A DNA stretch of 10,264 nucleotides, from the NCBI GenBank assembly GCA_036510575.1, contig DATCDR010000233.1, positions 1-10,264 on the forward strand, given 5' to 3'. This DNA is from DATCDR01 sp036510575 (lineage in GTDB: Bacteria > Actinomycetota > Acidimicrobiia > Acidimicrobiales > Bog-793). Below are positions 1 to 6,562 of the stretch, one piece after another. The notes below the pieces were generated by a model. It ran no database searches, was not told the DNA's origin, and saw only the letters and a program-made list of their open reading frames with translations. A program made the translations under genes and the position numbers. Each line of letters begins with the position of its first letter. Position 1 is the first letter of the stretch.

Positions 1-2130
1 CCCCTGCTTCTAGCCCCGCGCGGCCCATCAAGGTTCCGCGGGCTCGCGATCAACAGCCACACCGCGACCAGTCGCCGGAGCGCGCCCAAGGGAACTGCAC
101 CTTCGATCAGGGTTCAGCCGTCGAGCGTGACGGCGAAGGCCGGGACGAAGGTCTCCCTCAAAGCAGCAGCCAGTGGTTCACCCCGGCCAGCGGTTCACTG
201 GCAGGACTCCTCGAACCGCAAGAAGTGGACAGTGATCCGGGGCGCGACAGCGACGACGTACGGCTTCATCGCCTCGGCTGCGAAGAATGGGTACAGCTAC
301 AAGGCGATATTCGCGAACTCGGCGGGGTCGGCGGCCACCAAAGTGGTCAAGCTGAAAGTGTTGTTCGCGCCAAAGATCACCGACCAGCCGGTCGCCGCCG
401 TCGCTCAGGCGGGCGCGACAACCATTTTTAGCGCAGCCGCGTCTGGTGAACCCAGGCCGAGTGTGCACTGGCAAGAGTCCGCCACCGGTGCCACCTGGAG
501 CGAGATCGGCGGTGCGACGTCGAGCACCTATTCGTTCGCAGCGCTCGCAAGCGAGAACGGATATCAGTTCGAAGCGGTCTACAAGAACGCCGAGGGCAAA
601 GCGACGACGCACCGCGTCTCCCTTACCGTGACGCCCGCTCCGGTTGCACCAGCAGTGACCGGGGAACCCGCTCCCGCAACCGTTACTGCCGGCTCGTCTG
701 CGTCGTTCATAGCGTCGGCCTCGGGATCCCCGGCACCGACGATTCAGTGGGATATCTCGACGGACGGGGCGACGTGGTCGCCGATCGTCGGGGCGACCGC
801 TGCGACATACTCTTTCGCAGCCTCTATTGGGGAGAGCAACTTCCGATTCGAGGCGATATTCACCAACGTGGCGGGCTCGGCCACCTCGAACCCTGCCACG
901 CTCACGGTCAACCCATTGCTCGTCGCGCCAACGGTCGTGACACAGCCATTGCCCGACACCGTCGCCAACGGATCGACGGCGTCGTTCATGGCCGCGGCGT
1001 CGGGCGATCCTGCCCCGACGGTGCAGTGGCAACAGTCGACAGATGGCGTGAGCTGGACGTATATCGGGGGTCAAACCTCAACGTCGCTTGTCTTCACGGC
1101 TGCGTACGCCGACACCGGTGACCAGTACAGGGCCGTGTTCTCCAACACCCAGGGCTTTGTGATCTCGAGCGCTGTGACGCTCACCGTGACGCTTCCGAGC
1201 GGATTTCCCGTTGTCATGACCCAGCCGCGCAACGACGCGGTGAACGTAGGCGCGATGGCGTCGTTTACGGCCTCCGCGTCAGGATCGCCGACGCCGACCG
1301 TGCTGTGGTCGGTGTCGACGAACGGCGGCCAGAGCTGGGCGACGATCTCAGGGGCAACGTCGACCACCTACGTCGTTACGACGACAGCAAACGAAGAGGC
1401 AAATGAGTACGAAGCGACCTTCACCAACGCCGTCGGAGCCATTACCACCAATCCGGCGACGTTGAGCGTGGTCGTGAACCCGAGCGCGACGTCGAGCAAC
1501 TGGTCGGGTTACGCGGACTCCGGTTCGACGTTCACGGGAATCTCCAGCACCTGGACCGTGCCAACCGCCACCTGCTCCGGCTCGAGCACGCAGTACTCAT
1601 CGGAGTGGATCGGTATCGATGGCGACGGCTCAGCAACTGTCGAACAGGATGGGACCGACGCTGACTGCTTTGGTGGCCAGCCGACCTACTACGCGTGGTA
1701 CGAGATGTTCGGCGACTCCGCCGTGAACGCCGGCTACGAAGTTGAACTGCCGTATGCGGTCTCGCCGGGCGACGTCATCTCGGCATCGGTCACAGTCACC
1801 AACAACAGCTGGACGCTCGCGCTGGCGGACTCGTCCACGGTGAGCAACGGCTGGGCGAACTCTTACATGTTCAACTTCACGGCCCAGCAATCCTCTGCGG
1901 AGTGGATCGTCGAACGACCTGAGATCAACAGCACGTTGTCGGATCTGGCGGAGTTCTCGCCGGTGACTTTCACGAACGCTCAGGTTTCGGGCGGAGCCGG
2001 TACCGGAGGCATCACCACGTACTCGGCGGCCGATATCGAGATGACTAACAACAGCGACCTCCTTGCGATCGCGAGTGGGTTGAACACTGCCGGGACGACG
2101 TTTAGCGACTTCTGGCAGGCGTCGACGTAG
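1..2130 (+). CDS. Secreted glutamic (G1, eqolisin) peptidase with five N-terminal Ig-like repeats, 5' partial
   Basis: The frame is open from base 1 to the TAG at 2128-2130, so the start lies left of the window. A GTG at 127 opens inside the first Ig-like domain and leaves no signal peptide, so it is not taken as the start. Residues below are counted from that GTG. Five Ig-like domains of about 90 residues lie at roughly 1-78, 82-168, 174-262, 266-354 and 361-450, each with an ASG-PxPxVxW core and a TYxFxA strand. A peptidase G1 domain fills about 454-667: SSNWSGY, WTVP, EWIGIDGDG, AWYEMF and AEWIVERPE. The family uses a Gln/Glu catalytic pair. The best candidates are Gln507 (codon 1645-1647, VEQDG) and Glu592 (codon 1900-1902, AEWIVE). 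Family enzymes are typically acid-active and extracellular; the Ig array probably acts as a spacer or substrate/surface-binding stalk (inference). Confidence 0.85.
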   Translation, partial: PLLLAPRGPSRFRGLAINSHTATSRRSAPKGTAPSIRVQPSSVTAKAGTKVSLKAAASGSPRPAVHWQDSSNRKKWTVIRGATATTYGFIASAAKNGYSYKAIFANSAGSAATKVVKLKVLFAPKITDQPVAAVAQAGATTIFSAAASGEPRPSVHWQESATGATWSEIGGATSSTYSFAALASENGYQFEAVYKNAEGKATTHRVSLTVTPAPVAPAVTGEPAPATVTAGSSASFIASASGSPAPTIQWDISTDGATWSPIVGATAATYSFAASIGESNFRFEAIFTNVAGSATSNPATLTVNPLLVAPTVVTQPLPDTVANGSTASFMAAASGDPAPTVQWQQSTDGVSWTYIGGQTSTSLVFTAAYADTGDQYRAVFSNTQGFVISSAVTLTVTLPSGFPVVMTQPRNDAVNVGAMASFTASASGSPTPTVLWSVSTNGGQSWATISGATSTTYVVTTTANEEANEYEATFTNAVGAITTNPATLSVVVNPSATSSNWSGYADSGSTFTGISSTWTVPTATCSGSSTQYSSEWIGIDGDGSATVEQDGTDADCFGGQPTYYAWYEMFGDSAVNAGYEVELPYAVSPGDVISASVTVTNNSWTLALADSSTVSNGWANSYMFNFTAQQSSAEWIVERPEINSTLSDLAEFSPVTFTNAQVSGGAGTGGITTYSAADIEMTNNSDLLAIASGLNTAGTTFSDFWQAST
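100..1476 (+). repeat. Five tandem Ig-like domain repeats in the G1 peptidase gene
   Basis: The protein repeats are clear at DNA level too. Segments near 700-750, 980-1030 and 1257-1310 all read GCGTCGTT, then a Ser/Ala-rich codon run, then a CCGAC-rich run ending in GTGG or CAGTGG. Each unit encodes a Trp and a GAT-x-TY motif. The repeats have diverged in sequence but keep length (about 88-95 codons), which fits older duplication with some homogenisation. Confidence 0.75.
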
Positions 2131-2164
2131 CGCTCATCGCTGACTCAGCAGCGACGATGAGCGC
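2130..2164 (+). terminator. Hairpin terminator after the G1 peptidase gene
   Basis: A perfect 10-bp stem, GCGCTCATCG (2130-2139) against CGATGAGCGC (2155-2164), begins at the last base of the stop codon. No T-run follows, as is common for high-GC actinobacterial terminators. It separates the peptidase gene from the fumarase gene. Confidence 0.65.
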
Positions 2165-2327
2165 GTAGGTGATTTGCTGCCGTCAACGCCGAGAATGTGT
2201 CTCGCGCAAGCGGCGATCTCACGAATCGAGCTCGACTCAGCCGCCATTCTCGAAGACAGGCTCGGGATCCCGCTTGGTGCCAACACTTCTCGGTGACGCT
2301 CGCGCGACGGCGATCACCGGCGGCGAA

Positions 2328-2333
2328 TAGCCT
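2328..2333 (+). promoter_or_regulatory. Possible -10 element for a leaderless fumarase mRNA
   Basis: TAGCCT fits TANNNT and ends 8 nt before the ATG at 2342, so transcription would start at or within a base or two of the start codon. No Shine-Dalgarno sequence is visible before that ATG. No good -35 is seen. This is a weak call based on spacing and one hexamer. Confidence 0.3.
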
Positions 2334-2341
2334 CTCTGGTT

Positions 2342-3985
2342 ATGCCAGAGTTCAACTTCTCCGAGCTTCTACCGATCGATCATCACCATTCGGGAACAAC
2401 GTGGCGGCTCTTGACCACCGAAGGCGTGAGCGTCGTCGACGCGGGTGGCAGGAGATTCCTCGAGGTCTCGCCCGAGGCGCTCACCAAGCTGTCGAGGGCT
2501 GCGTTCCGAGACATCGCGCATCTGCTGAGAAGTGACCATCTCGCGCAGCTTCGCTCGATCCTTGACGATCCTGAAGCTTCGGGCAACGACCGTTTCGTGG
2601 CGCTCGACTTGTTGAAGAATGCCTGTATCGCTGCTGGTGGCGTATTGCCGATGTGCCAAGACACCGGTACTGCAATCGTGTCGGCGAGAAAGGGCGAACG
2701 TGTACTCACCGGAGGCGGCGATGAGTCGGCGATCGCGCGGGGTGTCTTTGAGGCCTACACCGAGCTGAATCTCCGGTACTCGCAGATGGCTCCGCTAACA
2801 ACGTGGCAGGAAGTCAATACCGGCTCGAATCTCCCAGCTCAGATTGAGATCTACTCGACCGAAGGCGACGAGTACGAGATGCTCTTCATGGCTAAGGGTG
2901 GCGGATCGGCCAACAAGAGCTATCTGTACCAAGAGACCGTCGCGCTGCTCAATCCTGCAAGGCTGATGACCTGGCTCGATGAGAAGCTGCGAACCATCGG
3001 CACCTCTGCGTGTCCTCCGTATCACCTCGCGATCGCGATCGGCGGAACGTCCGCGGAGTACGCGTTGCGCACTGCGAAGTACGCCTCAGCGAGATATCTC
3101 GACTCGCTGCCGCAAGTTGGTGATCTGACGGGTCACGCCATCCGCGACGTCGAACTCGAAGCAGAGGTGCTTGCTCTTACGCAGCGACTCGGGATCGGCG
3201 CGCAGTTCGGCGGCAAGTACTTCTGCCACGACGTCCGGGTGATTCGGCTGCCTCGTCACGGAGCATCGTGTCCAGTGGCAATCGCGGTCTCGTGCTCGGC
3301 CGACCGCCAGGTTCTTGCGAAGATCACGGCGGAGGGAGTGTTCCTCGAACAGCTCGAGGAGAACCCCGCCCGGTTCCTGCCCGACCCCGACGAGGCCGAA
3401 CTCGCGTCCGAAGTTGTACCGATCGACCTGTCGCGTCCGATGGCTGAGATTCGTGCCGAGCTCAGCCAGTACCCGGTAAAGACCCGGCTCTCGCTCAGTG
3501 GACCGATGGTGGTCGCTCGCGATATCGCGCACGCCAAGATCGCCGAGCGACTTGATGCAGGCGAGTCGATGCCGGCTTATCTGCGTGACCACTGCGTGTA
3601 CTACGCAGGGCCTGCGAAGACCCCGGCGGGCTATGCGTCAGGCTCGTTCGGTCCGACGACGGCTGGCCGGATGGACTCCTACGTCGAGCGCTTTCAAGAG
3701 GCAGGGGGATCGCTGGTGATGTTGGCCAAGGGCAATCGGTCCAAAGTCGTGACCGACTCTTGCGCCGAACGTGGTGGCTTCTACCTCGGATCGATTGGTG
3801 GAGCAGCAGCTCGACTCGCCCAAGACTGCATTCGAAGCGTCGAGGTCCTCGAGTATCCAGAACTTGGTATGGAGGCCGTTTGGCGCATCGAGGTCGAAAA
3901 CTTTCCTGCCTTCATCATCGTCGATGACAAGGGGAACGACTTCTTTGAAGAAGTGAGCACGCCCGTCAGCCTGCGCCCTCACTGA
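2342..3985 (+). CDS. fumA: Class I (iron-sulfur) fumarate hydratase, FumA/FumB type
   Basis: Catalyses reversible hydration of fumarate to L-malate in the TCA cycle, in the cytoplasm, using an oxygen-sensitive [4Fe-4S] cluster. The 547-residue product has the single-chain FumA layout: an N-terminal fumarase domain to about residue 330 and a C-terminal swivelling domain after it. The three cluster cysteines are present at Cys105 (LPMCQDTGTA), Cys224 (SACPPYH) and Cys318 (AVSCSAD), positions I recall for E. coli FumA. Other family blocks are GGGSANKSYLYQET, GAQFGGKYF, VIRLPRHGASCP, YYAGPAKTP and GPTTAGRMDSY. The length equals the family norm. An in-frame TGA at 2294-2296 and alignment of the N-terminus support the ATG at 2342. 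It stands alone, convergent with the MetE-like gene. No truncation or odd residue is seen. Whether the symbol should be fumA or fumB is not decidable here. Confidence 0.95.
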   Translation: MPEFNFSELLPIDHHHSGTTWRLLTTEGVSVVDAGGRRFLEVSPEALTKLSRAAFRDIAHLLRSDHLAQLRSILDDPEASGNDRFVALDLLKNACIAAGGVLPMCQDTGTAIVSARKGERVLTGGGDESAIARGVFEAYTELNLRYSQMAPLTTWQEVNTGSNLPAQIEIYSTEGDEYEMLFMAKGGGSANKSYLYQETVALLNPARLMTWLDEKLRTIGTSACPPYHLAIAIGGTSAEYALRTAKYASARYLDSLPQVGDLTGHAIRDVELEAEVLALTQRLGIGAQFGGKYFCHDVRVIRLPRHGASCPVAIAVSCSADRQVLAKITAEGVFLEQLEENPARFLPDPDEAELASEVVPIDLSRPMAEIRAELSQYPVKTRLSLSGPMVVARDIAHAKIAERLDAGESMPAYLRDHCVYYAGPAKTPAGYASGSFGPTTAGRMDSYVERFQEAGGSLVMLAKGNRSKVVTDSCAERGGFYLGSIGGAAARLAQDCIRSVEVLEYPELGMEAVWRIEVENFPAFIIVDDKGNDFFEEVSTPVSLRPH

Positions 3986-4036
3986 GGTGTCGCGAGGAAG
4001 TCGCGGATCGCCCCGGCATAGCGGGCGACGACTACC

Positions 4037-5152
4037 TCAGACGCCACCCCACACGGCACGTGATACCGCGATGACCTGCGCCAACTTCGCGTCCTGCTCT
4101 TCGAGGGTCATCGGCGCATTCGCTGCAGAGGCGAAACCGCATTGCGTCGAAAGAGCGAGTTCATCGAGTGGCTTCAGCTCGGCGGCCTCTTTGATCCGTC
4201 CCTCCAGCTCCGCGCGTGATTCGAGTGCGCCGTCCTTCGTTGTCAACAGGCCGAGAACAGCGATCGTCCCAGGCTTGACGTGTCGAATCGGATCGAGATC
4301 GCCTGAGCGGTCGGAGTCGTACTCAAGAAGTGCCACGTCGAACTCGAGATTCGGGAACATGAGCTCGGCGATCGCCTCGTAGCTTCCCGCCGAATGAGGA
4401 CGGCCCCCCGGCCCATTCCCGCGGCAGATGTGCAAGGCAGCGGTTACGTCGAGTCCTTCGCAGATCGAGCTGTCGAGTTTTGCGTCGAAGACGAGCTCGG
4501 CGTCGAGATCGTGTCCCTGTTCGGTGTGGAACACGCGATTGGCCGGATCACAAAGTGAGCCGTAGTTCGGAGCGTCGAGTTGGATGTAGTCACAGCCCTG
4601 GTCAGCGAGCCATCGAGCGACGCTTCGCATCCACGTCGCAACGTCGTTTAGGTACACCTCGCAGTTCTCGTAGGCGTCCGTAGAGGCCGTATCCGACCAG
4701 AAGCGACGGAAGTAGCTCGGAGCGGCCATCGTGTACTTGGTTCGCGAACGGGCGTGCGACTTAAGAAACGGGTACTCCTCGGCGAGGGCTGCATCGGCTC
4801 GTGGGGAGACACGGCGCACCACAGTCGGGAAGGCCGCCTCGGGGTCGGATTGAGCGGCCGCGTTGACATTGGTCGGATAGGAGCGCGGTCCCTTTCGGGG
4901 CTCGAGGCCGTCGAGATAGGTGCGGGCGTTGGACCAGCCTGGGCGGCGAAGCTCTCCATCGGTCACGATCTGGAAGCCGAGCGACTCTTGAAGTTTGATC
5001 GCCTCGAGCACTTCGGCGTCCTCGATCTCGGACAGGCCCGCTGCGTCGAGCGCACCCGATCGGTGACGAGCTCGAGCGTCAAGTAGGCGCTCGCTTTGCA
5101 GCAGACTCCCGAGTGATTCCGCGCGAATTGCACTTCGCGTTGATGCAGACAT
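4037..5152 (-). CDS. Stand-alone MetE C-terminal-domain family methyltransferase (cobalamin-independent methionine synthase II-like)
   Basis: The 371-residue product corresponds to the catalytic zinc barrel of cobalamin-independent methionine synthase, without the N-terminal half of full MetE (about 750 residues). The probable zinc ligands are His241 and Cys243 (LHICRGN), Glu277 (LLEYD) and Cys338 (STQCGF). The N-terminus has the family's AESLGSLLQSERLL block, followed by TDGE at 64-67. Where many relatives have DEP, this protein has QLDAPNY at 191-197. Such short proteins transfer methyl or alkyl groups from assorted donors to thiols. The true substrate cannot be read from sequence, and methionine synthesis is only one option. 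The start is ATG (5150-5152 on the + strand), with GGAGG 6 nt upstream (CCTCC at 5159-5163). The gene is monocistronic here, convergent with fumarase and divergent from the RNA-element region. Confidence 0.85.
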   Translation of the reverse strand: MSASTRSAIRAESLGSLLQSERLLDARARHRSGALDAAGLSEIEDAEVLEAIKLQESLGFQIVTDGELRRPGWSNARTYLDGLEPRKGPRSYPTNVNAAAQSDPEAAFPTVVRRVSPRADAALAEEYPFLKSHARSRTKYTMAAPSYFRRFWSDTASTDAYENCEVYLNDVATWMRSVARWLADQGCDYIQLDAPNYGSLCDPANRVFHTEQGHDLDAELVFDAKLDSSICEGLDVTAALHICRGNGPGGRPHSAGSYEAIAELMFPNLEFDVALLEYDSDRSGDLDPIRHVKPGTIAVLGLLTTKDGALESRAELEGRIKEAAELKPLDELALSTQCGFASAANAPMTLEEQDAKLAQVIAVSRAVWGGV

Positions 5153-5158
5153 CTTCCG

Positions 5159-5163
5159 CCTCC
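5159..5163 (-). promoter_or_regulatory. Shine-Dalgarno of the MetE-like gene
   Basis: GGAGG on the minus strand, 6 nt before the ATG, fixes the start at 5152. A TAGGGT hexamer on the minus strand (5194-5199) could be a -10 element, but no convincing -35 is seen. Confidence 0.7.
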
Positions 5164-5634
5164 GGCTCTCTCGCCTCTTCGACGAGACGGAAAACCCTAC
5201 CGTCCCCGCTCGCGAAGCTCTCGCGGCGAAGCAACGCTGATCGGCTGGCTCACAATGACGCTGGGCCCAGCGCAGCCTCCCTTCTCGCGTACTCGTGCGT
5301 CGCGTGACACCTCACATGTGGTGCGAGAAATTACCTCCGTGTGAGGCTCTATTGCCGCCCAAAATGGCTAAAATAGACCGCTGGTTTTCTTCGTAAGAAA
5401 ATCGAGAAGCTGCTGGACCAGAGTTGGAGCGAGTGAGTAGTGCACGCGATGACGCGCGTCGTTGTCGCTCGGGGGCGCACCTTCGGCCAAGCTTTCCTTC
5501 CGCGTGGCGCCCATTTACAAATGATGCGGCCGACCAGCGTATTTAGCTCGACCGTGCTGCGAAATCGTAGGCGGACGTCGGTGGTCGTGGTGCTATTTCT
5601 TTCACGCTCGCTAGCCCGATAGAGAGCTCGACCT
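5164..5634. other. Long intergenic region without a supported gene
   Basis: About 470 bases between divergent genes. The small open frames here lack a Shine-Dalgarno site and give arginine- and valine-rich products with no recognisable family. Visible structure is a CACATGTG palindrome at 5313-5320 inside CACC/GGTG arms, and an AT-rich patch at 5360-5403 ending in a tight hairpin. There is also a perfect 10-mer palindrome GACGCGCGTC at 5451-5460, and a stem of GGGCGC (5473-5478) with GCGCCC (5507-5512). It may hold divergent promoters or an untranslated leader. I see no tRNA or rRNA. Confidence 0.5.
5383..5403. promoter_or_regulatory. AT-rich tight inverted repeat, possible operator
   Basis: TTTTCTT (5385-5391) and AAGAAAA (5395-5401) form a perfect 7-bp inverted repeat with a 3-nt CGT spacer, extended by a G-T and a G-C pair. 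It lies in the most AT-rich patch of an otherwise GC-rich window, beside TAAAAT at 5369-5374. It could be an operator or part of a promoter region; no regulator is identified. Confidence 0.35.
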
Positions 5635-5663
5635 CGTTGGGAGAACGTTGGGAAATCGTTGGG
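5635..5663 (+). promoter_or_regulatory. Three CGTTGGG direct repeats at 11-bp spacing
   Basis: CGTTGGG occurs at 5635-5641, 5646-5652 and 5657-5663, each 7-mer followed by a 4-nt spacer (AGAA, AAAT). Heptamers phased at 11 bp are the known site format of OmpR/PhoB-type winged-helix regulators, including SARPs and the Streptomyces PhoP box. The array lies 66 bp before RNA element A. TACGAT at 5697-5702 is a possible -10 element downstream. The identity of the regulator is unknown. Confidence 0.55.
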
Positions 5664-5728
5664 CTATTTGCCCTATTCCCGATTACTGCACATCTTTACG
5701 ATGCTTCTTGTCCTGCAGAGATCGCAGG

Positions 5729-5827
5729 TCCTGGGCGATGCGTTGATCTACTGGCTGAATTTGGTCGCCAAGCCAGTAAGGAGCTAATGGCGAAACCGAC
5801 GCCCGTCGGAAGCCATTAGTCCCAGGA
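5729..5827 (+). ncRNA. Structured cis-regulatory RNA element, copy A (riboswitch-like, class not recognised)
   Basis: Helix 1 pairs TCCTGGG (5729-5735) with CCCAGGA (5821-5827). Helix 2 pairs ACTGGCT (5750-5756) with AGCCAGT (5771-5777) around a 14-nt loop containing TTTGGTCGCC. Helix 3 pairs CTAATGGC (5784-5791) with GCCATTAG (5812-5819) and holds an inner CCGAC/GTCGG stem. An alternative shared with copy B is GGCG (5789-5792) with CGCC (5800-5803). Positions 5736-5804 align without gaps to 6466-6534 at 53 of 69 bases. Three helix-2 pairs change by compensation. The 3' strand of helix 1 overlaps the Shine-Dalgarno AGGAG (5824-5828) of the next gene, which implies translational control. The ligand is unknown. 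Confidence 0.75.
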
Positions 5828-5828
5828 G
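5824..5828 (+). promoter_or_regulatory. Shine-Dalgarno embedded in helix 1 of RNA element A
   Basis: AGGAG ends 6 nt before the TTG at 5835. Four of its five bases are paired in helix 1 of the element, so the site would be hidden when the helix forms. It is the main reason for choosing the rare TTG start over the ATG at 5970. Confidence 0.6.
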
Positions 5829-5834
5829 CATACG

Positions 5835-6242
5835 TTGAACCGAATCTCCACCATCGGAGGATCAGGCACTTCGGAGTACCGAAACAGCCGGCGGTCCTTT
5901 CGTCAAGCGAGCATTCAGAGCAACAACGTCATCTCCGAGGCAGACAGAGCCGTCTTGCCGCATTCACGCATGGGGCTCTTCCAGGCCACGTTGGTAGCGA
6001 TTCTCAGCCTCGTTCTCGTAGGGGCAGTCGCCTTCGGATCGATGGTGGGTTCAGCCGAACTGCTTCACCTTCTCTCTCCGGCAAAGCAGTTCGATGCATT
6101 TCGTGCGCTGCACGAGCCAGCAGTGGTCGAAGTACTGCTTGGCCTCGCGATTCTTTGGCTCCTCCCCCCGCATCCGTGGGCGATGAGTGGGCACGCCGTC
6201 GCGAGTCGGCGACATCTTTCTCGATCGAAGGCGAAGGCGTGA
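5835..6242 (+). CDS. Small membrane protein of unknown function controlled by RNA element A
   Basis: I do not recognise this 135-residue protein. Starting at TTG 5835 it has a polar, Ser/Arg-rich N-terminus of about 45 residues. A strongly hydrophobic segment follows at about 47-72 (LFQATLVAILSLVLVGAVAF), then a linker, then a second hydrophobic stretch at about 95-112 (AVVEVLLGLAILWLL) and a basic tail rich in Arg, Ser and Lys. That predicts one or two membrane helices. No catalytic motif is seen, and in particular no signal peptidase Ser/Lys or Ser/His signature. The start is chosen from the Shine-Dalgarno at 5824-5828; an ATG at 5970 would give 90 residues but has no ribosome binding site. 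Because an equivalent RNA element precedes the next gene, the two products are probably co-regulated. It could also be a decayed gene. Confidence 0.5.
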   Translation: MNRISTIGGSGTSEYRNSRRSFRQASIQSNNVISEADRAVLPHSRMGLFQATLVAILSLVLVGAVAFGSMVGSAELLHLLSPAKQFDAFRALHEPAVVEVLLGLAILWLLPPHPWAMSGHAVASRRHLSRSKAKA

Positions 6243-6457
6243 TGGCCATTCGCCTGAGTCCGGCGATGCGGTTTTGGCAGGCGGAGATGGGCCGACCTGC
6301 CGAACCGCACCGACGGGGGCTTCTACCTGGTCCCCGGTAGCAGGAGCAAAGAGATGTTGCGGCTCTGACAATCGGGGCATATCCGCCCCGCGCAGTCGCA
6401 CCAACGGAGATCGGTTTCGCTCTCCGCAGCACCCGAGTCCCTCATTCGGTTCTCGGT
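6243..6457. other. Intergenic region before RNA element B with several small hairpins
   Basis: No gene is supported. Three short stem-loops are visible: CTACC/GGTAG near 6328-6345, CGGGGC (6373-6378) with GCCCCG (6385-6390), and CGGAGA (6405-6410) with TCTCCG (6421-6426). One of them may terminate the upstream transcript. No CGTTGGG repeat like that upstream of element A is present, so promoter control of the two elements may differ or B may be reached by readthrough. Confidence 0.4.
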
Positions 6458-6562
6458 TCCTTGGGCGAAGCATTGATCTACAGGTCGAGTTTGGTCGCCG
6501 GACCTGTGGGGAGCGAGTGGCGAATCCGCCGCCCATGTCAATCAGACATACCAACCCAAGGA
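6458..6562 (+). ncRNA. Structured cis-regulatory RNA element, copy B (riboswitch-like, class not recognised)
   Basis: Helix 1 pairs TCCTTGGG (6458-6465) with CCCAAGGA (6555-6562), one T-A pair longer than in copy A on both strands. Helix 2 pairs ACAGGTC (6480-6486) with GACCTGT (6501-6507) around a 14-nt loop that differs from copy A at two bases. GGCG (6519-6522) can pair with CGCC (6530-6533) around a 7-nt AATCCGC loop. A further hairpin, ATGTC (6535-6539) with GACAT (6545-6549), replaces the long helix 3 of copy A. Helix 1 covers most of the Shine-Dalgarno AAGGAG (6558-6563) of the next gene. The loop TCGCC (6495-6499) is complementary to GGCGA (6519-6523), so a pseudoknot or switch is possible in both copies. 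Confidence 0.75.

Noticed and set aside
127..129. GTG as start of the G1 peptidase protein
   Set aside because: The same frame stays open to base 1 and already encodes the beginning of the first Ig-like domain. Starting at 127 would cut the domain and leave an extracellular protein without a signal peptide.
178..1074. 298-residue frame on the minus strand
   Set aside because: It is the arginine-rich mirror of the Ig-repeat coding region, with no family features and no ribosome binding site. The plus strand has clear repeat domains.
3086..3592. 168-residue minus-strand frame inside fumarase
   Set aside because: Antisense shadow of a strongly conserved gene, with no domain of its own.
4009..4027. 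CGCCC/GGGCG hairpin between fumarase and the MetE-like gene
   Set aside because: Only 5 bp with a long loop. It may help terminate the convergent genes but is too weak to annotate.
5440..5622. 60-residue frame in the long intergenic region
   Set aside because: No Shine-Dalgarno, and a low-complexity Val/Arg product that overlaps palindromes. It is more likely non-coding.
5635..5663. CRISPR-like short repeats
   Set aside because: Seven-base repeats with 4-base spacers are far too short. The spacing fits transcription factor sites instead.
5637..5819. 60-residue frame covering the CGTTGGG repeats and RNA element A
   Set aside because: The conserved, covarying structure explains this stretch better than protein coding, and the equivalent region of copy B shows no matching frame.
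5729..6562. Assignment of the RNA elements to a c-di-GMP (GEMM) or fluoride riboswitch
   Set aside because: Short words such as GGCGATG recall the fluoride consensus, but the helix order, size and conserved GEMM core (GCAAA, GACGCAAAGC) are absent.
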